Below are positions 1-6,172 of a DNA stretch of 6,573 nucleotides, one piece after another. Location: the NCBI GenBank assembly GCA_023441105.1, contig JAEZQX010000345.1, forward strand, positions 1 through 6,573. The letters run 5' to 3'. Origin of the DNA: Pseudomonadota bacterium. Its GTDB lineage: Bacteria > Pseudomonadota > Gammaproteobacteria > Burkholderiales > Burkholderiaceae. Made by a program: the position numbers and the translations under genes. The notes under the pieces were generated by a model. The model did no database searches. It was not told the DNA's origin and saw nothing but the letters and a program-made list of their open reading frames with translations. Position 1 is the stretch's first letter; each line of letters opens with the position of its first letter.

Positions 1-486
1 GTGAAGACTTCCGCCACCACCGACCTCGGGGCGCTGCTGCGCGCCGCCCTGCAGATCGTGCCCCGCCGCTCGCTCGTGTTCGTGGTGTCGGGCTTCCTGT
101 GCCAGCCGGGATGGGGACCGGAGCTGCGCACCCTGGCGCATCGCCACGAGGTGCTGGGCGTGCGGCGCTACGATCCGCTCGAAATGGAGCTGCCCAACCT
201 CGGCATGATCGTGATGCAGGACGCCGAGACCGGCGAGCAGCTGTTCGTGGATACCAACGACGCCGGCTTCCGGCGCCGTTTCGCCAGCCAGGCCGGCGCC
301 CGCGAGCAGCGCCTGCAGGGCGAATTCTCGGAAGCGGGCGTCGACGCGCTCGAGCTGGCTACCGATGAGCCGCTGGTGGAGGCGGTGCTGAGGTTCGCCG
401 AGATGCGCAAGATGCGCAATCGGCTGGGCGGCGGCGTCGCACAGGCCGGCAGCGGACCGGCCACCCAACTGGTGCAGACATCATGA
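1..486 (+). CDS. DUF58 domain protein, C-terminal part (5' end outside window)
   Basis: This is the C-terminal 161 residues of a DUF58-family protein, a family normally about 290-430 residues long, so the true start lies left of the window. The GTG at position 1 falls inside the domain and is probably just an internal valine codon. Visible family landmarks are the hydrophobic strand SLVFVVSGFL (residues 24-33), RHEVLGVRRYDPLE (48-61), the DAETGEQLFVDT stretch (74-85), and the late TDEPLVEAVLRF motif near 121-132. Many relatives have SDF where this protein has SGF at residues 30-32. DUF58 proteins are usually encoded between a MoxR AAA+ ATPase and VWA-domain Bat proteins. Their biochemical role is poorly defined; the fold resembles a von Willebrand A domain. 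The stop codon overlaps the start of the next gene (ATGA), which implies one transcript and translational coupling. The family call is firm; the function is not known. Confidence 0.88.
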   Translation: MKTSATTDLGALLRAALQIVPRRSLVFVVSGFLCQPGWGPELRTLAHRHEVLGVRRYDPLEMELPNLGMIVMQDAETGEQLFVDTNDAGFRRRFASQAGAREQRLQGEFSEAGVDALELATDEPLVEAVLRFAEMRKMRNRLGGGVAQAGSGPATQLVQTS

Positions 487-1559
487 GCTTCATCTGGCCC
501 GAAATGCTGTGGCTCCTCCTGCTGGTGCCGCTGCTGGTGCTGCTCTACTGGTGGGTCCTCAGGCGCAAGAAGAAGGCCGCCGTCGGCTACGCCAACCTGT
601 CGATCGTGCGCGAAGCGATGGGCCCGGGCCAGAAGTTCCGCCGCCACGTTCCGCCGCTGCTGTTTCTCGTCGCCATTACGTTGATGATCACGGCGGTGGC
701 ACGGCCGTCGGCCATCGTCACGCTGCCGTTCAACCAGCAGACCGTCATTCTCGCCATCGACGTGTCGCTGAGCATGCGTGCCGACGACGTCGATCCGAGC
801 CGCATGGAGGCGGCGCAGGCCGCCGCCAAGGCCTTCGTCCAGGAGCAGCCGCGGGACACGCGCATCGGCATCGTCTCGTTCGCCGGCACCGCCTCGGTGG
901 TGCAGCCGCCCACTCACGCGCGCGAAGACATCGTGGCCGCCATTGACCGCTTCAGGCTGCAGCGCGGCACGGCGGTCGGCAGCGGCATCCTGGTGTCGCT
1001 GAGCGTGCTGTTCCCGGATGCCGAGTTCGACCTGCGCGCCAGCAATCCGCGCCAGCGCAGCGGTCCGCAGGATCGCATGCGCGGCGGCAACGGCGGCATC
1101 GCGCCGCGGCCGAAGGAGCAGGAGGGACCCGATCCGGTCAAGACGCCGGCGGTCGAGCCGGGCTCCTACAATTCGGCGGTCATCATCCTGCTCACCGACG
1201 GCCAGTCCACCACCGGCCCGGATCCCATCGAATCGGCGCGCATGGCGGCCGAGCGCGGCGTGCGCGTCTATACCGTCGGCATCGGCACGCCCAACGGCGA
1301 GATCATCGCCGGCGAAGGCTGGCGCATGCGGGTGCGGCTCGACGAGGACGCGCTGAAGGGCATTGCCAAGGAAACCCGCGGCGAGTACTTCTATGCCGGC
1401 ACCGCCACCGACCTGCGCAAGATCTATTCGAACCTGAACTCGAAGCTGGTGATGGAGCGCAAGGAGACGGAGATCACCGCCTTCTTCTCCGCCGGCGCCG
1501 CCATCCTCGCGGTGCTGTCGGCGCTGCTGTCGCTGCTCTGGTTTAACCGGGTGCTCTGA
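483..1559 (+). CDS. batA: BatA-like membrane-anchored VWA domain protein
   Basis: A complete 358-residue protein with the BatA arrangement. Two N-terminal membrane segments (about residues 8-26 and 57-74) are followed by a von Willebrand A domain (about 87-320) and a C-terminal membrane segment (about 334-353). The metal-ion-dependent adhesion site is intact: D93-V-S95-L-S97 (DxSxS), T163 in RGTAVGSG, and D239 in LLTDG. A hydrophilic stretch rich in Arg, Gly and Pro (about 184-228) interrupts the domain before the LLTDG strand; I recall similar inserts in proteobacterial relatives. Such proteins sit in the inner membrane with the VWA domain facing the periplasm and are thought to work with MoxR and DUF58 proteins in envelope stress tolerance or protein maturation. 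The ATG overlaps the upstream DUF58 stop by 4 bases with no clear Shine-Dalgarno, consistent with coupled translation. No second VWA gene (batB) follows; the operon ends against a convergent gene. Confidence 0.9.
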   Translation: MSFIWPEMLWLLLLVPLLVLLYWWVLRRKKKAAVGYANLSIVREAMGPGQKFRRHVPPLLFLVAITLMITAVARPSAIVTLPFNQQTVILAIDVSLSMRADDVDPSRMEAAQAAAKAFVQEQPRDTRIGIVSFAGTASVVQPPTHAREDIVAAIDRFRLQRGTAVGSGILVSLSVLFPDAEFDLRASNPRQRSGPQDRMRGGNGGIAPRPKEQEGPDPVKTPAVEPGSYNSAVIILLTDGQSTTGPDPIESARMAAERGVRVYTVGIGTPNGEIIAGEGWRMRVRLDEDALKGIAKETRGEYFYAGTATDLRKIYSNLNSKLVMERKETEITAFFSAGAAILAVLSALLSLLWFNRVL

Positions 1560-1576
1560 CCGCCCGGAGTCGCGGG

Positions 1577-1849
1577 CTACTTGCGGAACAGGTCGTCGAG
1601 CCGGGACGCGGCGTCGTCCGCCCCGGCCGAGCGGCCGGACTCGACCGGATACTCCTCCGCGATGCGGTCCTCCCAGAAGCTGGCCGGGTTCGGCGCGGCG
1701 AACAGCCGTCGCGCCACCTCGTGGGGAACGCCCTTGTAGGACTTCAGCTGGCCGTTGTGGAAGGCGATCTCCAGCACCTTCTCCTTCTCGTCGTAGCCGG
1801 CGGATTTGAGCTGCGCCGTGTGCAGCATCCGGTGCGCGAGTCTGGTCAT
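1577..1849 (-). CDS. KTSC-domain small protein
   Basis: A 90-residue protein with the KTSC domain, a short module named after the C-terminus of some lysyl-tRNA synthetases and also found alone in small bacterial proteins. The core spans about residues 13-69 and shows the expected pattern: SAGYDEKEKVLEIAFHNG, then YKGVPHEVARRLFAA, then a final SFWEDRIAEEYPV segment. A short polar linker (70-81) follows, ending in SRLDDLFRK, which looks like a small amphipathic tail. No catalytic residues are recognisable and the domain's function is not established; nucleic-acid or tRNA association is only suggested by the name. An AAGGGAGG ribosome-binding sequence (1861-1868 read on the minus strand) lies 11 bases before the ATG, a slightly long spacing that still supports this start over Met8. 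It lies 69 bases downstream of ggt on the same strand and converges with batA, leaving 17 bases. Confidence 0.82.
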   Translation of the reverse strand: MTRLAHRMLHTAQLKSAGYDEKEKVLEIAFHNGQLKSYKGVPHEVARRLFAAPNPASFWEDRIAEEYPVESGRSAGADDAASRLDDLFRK

Positions 1850-1918
1850 GGCGGTCGTTGCCTCCCTTGCTGTCGTTTTCCGCTCACCGGCGGATGCGGT
1901 TATCGTAGCCGGGCACCC

Positions 1919-3922
1919 TCAGCCTCCGCGGGCGGTGCCTTCGCGGCGCGGATCGGCGGCGCCAATCCAGGCGCAGCCGGAGGCGGCGGCATCGCGCGGA
2001 TCGGCGGCGCTGGCCGCGGCGGTGGCGCTGGTGGTGGCGCCGGCGGTGGTGGGGCTGGTGGCGGTGCAGCGTCGCACGATGGACTGCACGCCGCTGGTGG
2101 CCTCCACCATCCGCAGCGGATGGGCGCGGGCTTTCAGTGCCGCCAGCAAGGCGTCGTCCACCCGGTCGCGCTCGAGTTCGGTCGGTCCGTTGCGGCTGCC
2201 GATGTTGGGCAGCGCGATCGCCTGCAGCGGATCGAGCCCGTCCTGCAAGGTCGCGACCAGCGTCTTGGCGACATAGTTGATGATCGCCGAGCCGCCTGGC
2301 GAGCCGGTCACCATCACCAGCGGCCCCCGCCGCGGGGCTGTCCGGTCATCGCCCTGCCGATCCGGCGGCATCCTCTCGAATACCAGGGTCGGCGCCATCG
2401 AGCTTCGGGGCCGCTTGCCGGGTTGCAGCCGGTTGCGGACGCTGTCGGTGGCTGCGGGACGCGGCGGCGGCGTCGATGCTGCCGTGGCAGCCGGCGCGGC
2501 CACGAACGAAAAGTCGGTGAGCTGATTGTTCAGCAGGAAGCCCGCAACCATCTGGCGGCTGCCGAAAGCGTTCTCGATCGACGTGGTCATCGCCGCCGCG
2601 TTGCCGTAGCGGTCGACCACTGAGATGTGCGAGGTGCCGCCTTCCTCGTAGCCGGCGGCGCGCTTCAGCTCGGACTGGCGGAAACCCTCCGGATCGCCCG
2701 CCGCAGCCACTCCCAGGGATTGCTCGCCCACCAGCCGGGCACGGCGGCGCAGGTAGGCGGGATCCAGCAGCCCGCCGGGGATGGCCACGTAGTCGCTGTC
2801 GGCCACGTAGCTGTCGCGGTCGGCAAACGCCAGCCGTCCCGCCTCGCTGAACAGGTGCACGCCGACGGGATCCAGGGCGTGACCGGGCGGGGCAGCAGCA
2901 GCTGGCGGGTTGCCCGCGCCGGGGCCGTCGGCGGTGGCGGCGACCAGCCCGCGGAAGGGCAGGGCAGCCAGAATCTGCAGCATCTGCGCCACCGCGATGC
3001 CGCCCGAGGAGGGCGGCGGCATGCCGCAGACCACCCAGCGCTGCCACGGCACGCAGACCGGCTCGCGCCGCCGCGGCTGGTAGGCGGCAAGATCGCTGCG
3101 GGTCAGCAGGCCGGGGTTGCGCGGATGGCTGCGCACCTTGTCCACGATCGCGTCGGCGAGCGCGCCGCTGTAGAGCGGGCGGCTGCCGTCGCGTGCCAGT
3201 ATCTCCAGCGTGCGCGCCAGCGCCGGATTGCGCAGTGTCGTGCCGATCGCCAGCGGCTTGCCGTCCGCATCGTGGAAGTAGCCGGCAGCCACCGGATCGT
3301 CGCGCAGGAACGGATCTGCGCCGATCAGCGCATGCAGGCGCGGACTGACCGGAAAGCCGTCGCGGGCCCGGTCGATGGCCGGCTGCAGCAGGTCGCCCCA
3401 GCGCAGGCGGCCCGACTCGCGATGCGCCGCCTCGAGCATGCGCACGACGCCCGGCACGCCGACCGACCGGCCGCCGACCACGGCCGAGAAGAAGGGCATC
3501 GGCTTGCCTGCGGCATCGAGGAACAGTCGTTCGTCCGCTGCCAGCGGCGCCGTCTCGCGACCATCCCAGGCGGCGATGCTGCCGCTGCGGGCATCGAAAT
3601 GGAGCAGGAAGGCGCCGCCGCCGATACCCGACGATTGCGGCTCCACCAGGGTCAGCATCATCTGCGCCGCCACCACCGCGTCGACGGCGGTGCCACCCGC
3701 TGCCAGGACTTGCCAGGCGGCGTCGGTCGCCAGTGGGTTGGCGGTCGCAGCCATGAACTGGCCGGCGCGCGCCGTCGGCGCGGCGGCGAAGCCGCTGGCC
3801 CCTTCGGGCGGGGGCTGGGCGACGGCGGCAAGCGGGATGACGGCCGGCAGCAGCGCCCGGCAGGCCCTCATGCGCCACGGCTGTCGCGGCTTGCCGGCAG
3901 CAGCAGATGCAGGCACGCTCAT
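1919..3922 (-). CDS. ggt: Gamma-glutamyltransferase (glutathione hydrolase) precursor, with insertions
   Basis: A 667-residue precursor of a periplasmic N-terminal-nucleophile hydrolase that cleaves gamma-glutamyl bonds of glutathione and related compounds, releasing or transferring the glutamyl group. Numbering is from the ATG at 3920-3922. A basic N-region and hydrophobic stretch end in AVA-Q (about residue 35), a likely signal-peptidase site. The proenzyme should self-cleave before Thr430 in GGTSHISVVD, giving a large and a small subunit. Other key residues, matched from memory to E. coli Ggt, are R122 (WDGRETAP), Q467 and D470 (LLNNQLTDF), S507-S508 (RPRSSMAPT) and the oxyanion glycines G543-G544 (GSPGG). 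The usual length is 550-600 residues; the excess lies in Ala/Pro-rich insertions near 327-350, in the lid-loop region (474-503) and near the C-terminus (619-649). An in-frame ATG at 3991 would add 23 charged residues ahead of the signal and Met18 (3871) is also possible; no start has a good Shine-Dalgarno. Function is secure, exact start is not. Confidence 0.9.
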   Translation of the reverse strand: MSVPASAAAGKPRQPWRMRACRALLPAVIPLAAVAQPPPEGASGFAAAPTARAGQFMAATANPLATDAAWQVLAAGGTAVDAVVAAQMMLTLVEPQSSGIGGGAFLLHFDARSGSIAAWDGRETAPLAADERLFLDAAGKPMPFFSAVVGGRSVGVPGVVRMLEAAHRESGRLRWGDLLQPAIDRARDGFPVSPRLHALIGADPFLRDDPVAAGYFHDADGKPLAIGTTLRNPALARTLEILARDGSRPLYSGALADAIVDKVRSHPRNPGLLTRSDLAAYQPRRREPVCVPWQRWVVCGMPPPSSGGIAVAQMLQILAALPFRGLVAATADGPGAGNPPAAAAPPGHALDPVGVHLFSEAGRLAFADRDSYVADSDYVAIPGGLLDPAYLRRRARLVGEQSLGVAAAGDPEGFRQSELKRAAGYEEGGTSHISVVDRYGNAAAMTTSIENAFGSRQMVAGFLLNNQLTDFSFVAAPAATAASTPPPRPAATDSVRNRLQPGKRPRSSMAPTLVFERMPPDRQGDDRTAPRRGPLVMVTGSPGGSAIINYVAKTLVATLQDGLDPLQAIALPNIGSRNGPTELERDRVDDALLAALKARAHPLRMVEATSGVQSIVRRCTATSPTTAGATTSATAAASAADPRDAAASGCAWIGAADPRREGTARGG
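1946..2010. repeat. 17-nt direct repeat pair inside the 3' end of ggt
   Basis: The sequence GCGCGGATCGGCGGCGC occurs exactly at 1946-1962 and again at 1994-2010, 48 bases apart, which is 16 codons. On the ggt strand both copies encode Ala-Ala-Asp-Pro-Arg. The copy nearer the stop is the conserved C-terminal GGT motif (GAADPRREG); the other lies at the edge of an Ala/Thr-rich insertion. The in-frame spacing suggests a local duplication or slippage within the gene, though GC-rich composition could contribute. Confidence 0.8.
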
Positions 3923-4002
3923 CCGTTCATAATAGCCCGGCGGCGGCCGAGCGGCCGCTCGCGACTTCACCTCCGCATGCTCGTCTTCCAACCTGCGCCG
4001 CC
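3923..4002. promoter_or_regulatory. Divergent ggt/amidase intergenic region with candidate promoter elements
   Basis: These 80 bases separate the two outward-facing start codons and must hold at least one promoter unless each gene is read from further away. A short AT-rich island at 3928-3934 is the only one in very GC-rich surroundings. Read on the minus strand it gives TATTAT (3929-3934), and on the plus strand CATAAT (3928-3933), both close to a sigma-70 -10 box. No convincing -35 box is placed correctly for either. A perfect 14-base palindrome, CGAGCGGCCGCTCG, lies at 3948-3961 and could be an operator, but such GC palindromes also arise by chance here. For ggt, the TATTAT lies only 6 bases before the ATG at 3922, so a transcript would be almost leaderless or would use Met18. 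Confidence 0.3.
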
Positions 4003-5352
4003 ATGAGCTTCGAACGACCGACCTTCACGCCGATCCGGCTGCAGATCCAGCAACTGCTCGACGGCCGGCGCGTGCTGCGCGACGAGCTGGCGGTGATCGA
4101 GGCGCGCGCCAAGGCGCACCAGGAGCTGAACCCGCTTGCCTGGGTCGACTGGCAGAGGGCCGCCGCGCAGGCCGACGCGGCAGAGGCCGAGAGCCGCAGC
4201 CTCGGCTCGCAGGCCTTGTCGGCGCGGCCTCTGCAGGGCGTGTTCGTCACCGTCAAGGATCTCTTCAACCTCGACGGCGCCCCCACGGCGGCGGGCACCC
4301 GCGCGACCCTGCCGGATTTCGGTCGGCAGGCGACGGTGGTCGACCGCCTCCAGGCCGCCGGGGCCATCGTCTTCGCCAAGACCAACATGCATGAGATCGC
4401 GCTCGGTGCGACCGGCGAGAATCTCTGGACCGGCGACGTCAGGAATCCCTACGATCCCGCCCGCCAAGGCGGCGGCTCATCGAGCGGCTCGGGGGTGGCC
4501 GTCGCCTGCGGCATCGGGACGGCGTCGGTCGGCAGCGACACCGGCGGCTCGGTCCGCATACCCGCCGCCTTCTGCGGTGTGGTCGGCTTCAAGCCGACCT
4601 ACGGCGCGATACCGCTCGATGGCGCCCTGGCTCTCTCCTGGACCTGCGACCATGCCGGCCCGTTGGCCAACAGCGTCGACGACGCGGCGCTGATGTACGA
4701 GGCGCTGTCGCAGTTCAGCACCCGGCATGGCGCGACGCCACGCCGTCCCCGGCTCGGCATCCCGCAGCGCTGGCTGCAGGGACGGCTCGATGCCGGCGTG
4801 CGGGAAGCGTTCGAACGGCTGGTGGCCGACCTGGGCGCGGAGGCCGATGTCGTCGTCGCCGACGTGGACAGCATGCCCCTGGCCTGGGAGCACTACACGC
4901 CGATCGTTCGCGCCGAGGGCGCCTGGATCCATCGCGCCGCGCTGGCCGCCGGCGGCCAGGGATTCTCGGAGCTGGTGATCGGGCCGCTGAAGGCAGGGAT
5001 GACGATCAGCGCAGCGCAGTACTTCGATGCCATGGCGGCGCGGCGGCGGTTCAGCGACGAGCTCGACCTGCGGCTGCGCGGGGTCGATGCGATGATCCTG
5101 CCCACCACCGCGGTGCCGCCGCCGTTGCGCGGTCAGCAGGACGTGGACGTGGAGGGCGGCCGGATGACGGTGCGCGAAGCGGTGCTGGGCCAGACCCTGC
5201 CGTTCTCGTTCGCCGGCGTGCCCACCTTGAGCCTGCCCTGCGGCTTTCAGCAGGGACTGCCGCTCGGGCTGCAGGTGGTGGGGCGGCGCGATGCCGATGC
5301 CGCGCTGCTGGCGCTCGGGCGCTGGCTGGAGCAGCGCCTGCCGACGGTCTAG
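4003..5352 (+). CDS. Amidase signature family hydrolase
   Basis: A complete 449-residue enzyme of the amidase signature family, which hydrolyses carboxamide bonds with a Ser-cisSer-Lys triad. The triad is visible: Lys85 in TVKDLF, cis-Ser159 in the Ser/Gly-rich segment 156-164, and the nucleophile Ser183 in GSDTGGSVRIPAAFCG. The 24-residue spacing between the two serines matches the family. Later landmarks are GVVGFKPTYG (192-201), a DAMILPT strand (362-368) and the closing PLGLQVVGR (420-428). A helical N-terminal section (about 10-50) precedes the core. There is no signal peptide, so it is cytoplasmic. It resembles GatA in the core, but no gatB or gatC lies nearby and it is shorter than usual GatA, so a general amidase is more likely; the substrate cannot be read from the sequence. 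The ATG at 4003 is chosen because MSFERPTFTP begins the helical region; an in-frame ATG at 3907 would add 32 residues overlapping ggt. No strong Shine-Dalgarno is visible. It converges with the SDR gene. Confidence 0.9.
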   Translation: MSFERPTFTPIRLQIQQLLDGRRVLRDELAVIEARAKAHQELNPLAWVDWQRAAAQADAAEAESRSLGSQALSARPLQGVFVTVKDLFNLDGAPTAAGTRATLPDFGRQATVVDRLQAAGAIVFAKTNMHEIALGATGENLWTGDVRNPYDPARQGGGSSSGSGVAVACGIGTASVGSDTGGSVRIPAAFCGVVGFKPTYGAIPLDGALALSWTCDHAGPLANSVDDAALMYEALSQFSTRHGATPRRPRLGIPQRWLQGRLDAGVREAFERLVADLGAEADVVVADVDSMPLAWEHYTPIVRAEGAWIHRAALAAGGQGFSELVIGPLKAGMTISAAQYFDAMAARRRFSDELDLRLRGVDAMILPTTAVPPPLRGQQDVDVEGGRMTVREAVLGQTLPFSFAGVPTLSLPCGFQQGLPLGLQVVGRRDADAALLALGRWLEQRLPTV

Positions 5353-5367
5353 CGCGGGCGCCTTCCT

Positions 5368-6132
5368 CTAGCGGGGCGCCATCCTGATCGCACCGTCGAG
5401 CCGGATGGTCTCGCCGTTGAGCATCTCGTTCTCGACGATCGACCTGACGAGGTTGGCATATTCCTCCGGCTTGCCCAGGCGCGAAGGGAAGGGGACCTGC
5501 TTGCCGAGCGAGTCGCGCACTTCCTGCGGCATGGTCATCAGCATCGGCGTCTCGAAGATGCCAGGTGCGATCGTCATCACGCGGATGCCGTCCCGCGACA
5601 GGTCGCGGGCGATCGGCAGGGTCATGCCCACGACGCCGCCCTTGGACGCCGAGTAGGCGGCCTGGCCGACCTGGCCATCGTAGGCCGCCACCGAGGCGGT
5701 GTTGACGATCACGCCGCGCTCACCATTGGGCAGCGCATCCTGGCGCGCCATGGCCGTGGCCGCGAGGCGGATCATGTTGAAGGTGCCCACCAGGTTGATC
5801 ATGATCACGCGCTGGAAGGCGTCGAGCGGATGCGGGCCGTCGCGGCCGACGGTCTTCTGGCCGATGGCGATGCCGGCGCAGTTCACCAGGCCGCGCAGCT
5901 GCCCGGCCGCCAGGGCGGCGTCGATCACCGCCTTGCCGTTGGCCTCCTGGGTGACATCGCACTTGAGGAAGCTGGCGGACTTGCCGAGGCTCGCCGCATG
6001 GGCGTTGCCGGCGTCGGCGTTGACGTCCGCCAGGATCACCTTGCCGCCCTGCGCGACGATCATCGCCGCGGTGGCGCCGCCAAGGCCGGATGCCCCGCCG
6101 GTGACCACGAATACGTTGTCCTGGAATTTCAT
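5368..6132 (-). CDS. Type II 3-hydroxyacyl-CoA dehydrogenase, SDR family (HSD17B10-like)
   Basis: A 254-residue classical short-chain dehydrogenase, the expected length for the family. The Rossmann glycine motif is TGGASGLG (residues 11-18). Asp36 at the end of beta-2 indicates NAD rather than NADP. NCAG (84-87), Asn113, Ser147, Tyr160 and Lys164 (YSASK) complete the active site. Long stretches match my memory of human HSD17B10, including [20 protein letters not shown] (155-174), QVPFPSRLG (212-220) and [14 protein letters not shown] (238-251). Such enzymes oxidise 3-hydroxyacyl-CoA and 3-hydroxy-2-methylbutyryl-CoA in fatty-acid and isoleucine breakdown in the cytoplasm; human HSD17B10 also acts on steroids. 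Specificity here is inferred from resemblance. The gene follows the OmpA-like gene on the same strand after 40 bases, so it may be cotranscribed, and only a weak purine-rich stretch (AGGCAAG) precedes the ATG. Other beta-oxidation genes are not seen within the window. Confidence 0.92.
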   Translation of the reverse strand: MKFQDNVFVVTGGASGLGGATAAMIVAQGGKVILADVNADAGNAHAASLGKSASFLKCDVTQEANGKAVIDAALAAGQLRGLVNCAGIAIGQKTVGRDGPHPLDAFQRVIMINLVGTFNMIRLAATAMARQDALPNGERGVIVNTASVAAYDGQVGQAAYSASKGGVVGMTLPIARDLSRDGIRVMTIAPGIFETPMLMTMPQEVRDSLGKQVPFPSRLGKPEEYANLVRSIVENEMLNGETIRLDGAIRMAPR

Positions 6133-6172
6133 TGACTTGCCTGCTGCTGTGAGGGTTGAAGGAGGATCACGG

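Noticed and set aside
168..917. Minus-strand open frame opposite DUF58 and batA.
   Set aside because: Arg/His/Asp-rich with no motif; both plus-strand genes under it are well supported.
2011..2070. Repeated GGTGGCG/CTGGTGG-like units resembling a short tandem array.
   Set aside because: Irregular, codon-level low complexity inside ggt; no constant repeat length or spacer as in a CRISPR array.
1721..2623. Plus-strand open frame with a Gly-rich stretch opposite the 3' end of ggt and the KTSC gene.
   Set aside because: The Gly-rich part is the complement of the Ala/Thr-rich GGT insertion, and it runs through two convincing minus-strand genes without any domain of its own.
2346..3878. Second long minus-strand frame (510 codons) overlapping ggt in another frame.
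   Set aside because: Arg/Ala/Gly-rich composition typical of a shifted frame; all GGT motifs lie in the other frame without interruption.
3923..3991. Upstream ggt start at 3991 that would lengthen the protein by 23 residues.
   Set aside because: The extension is charged, would bury the signal peptide behind a long N-region, and would take up most of the divergent promoter space. Not fully excluded.
2627..4006. Long plus-strand open frame (459 codons) opposite ggt, whose stop overlaps the amidase ATG.
   Set aside because: Its product is rich in Arg, Gln, His and Ala with no recognisable domain, while the opposite strand encodes an unmistakable GGT. Such antisense frames are expected in high-GC genes; the ATGA overlap is coincidental.
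5357..5380. GGCGCC repeated on either side of a 12-base loop between the convergent amidase and SDR genes, as a terminator.
   Set aside because: The stem is only 6 base pairs of a self-complementary hexamer, has no T-run, and one arm lies within the SDR coding region.
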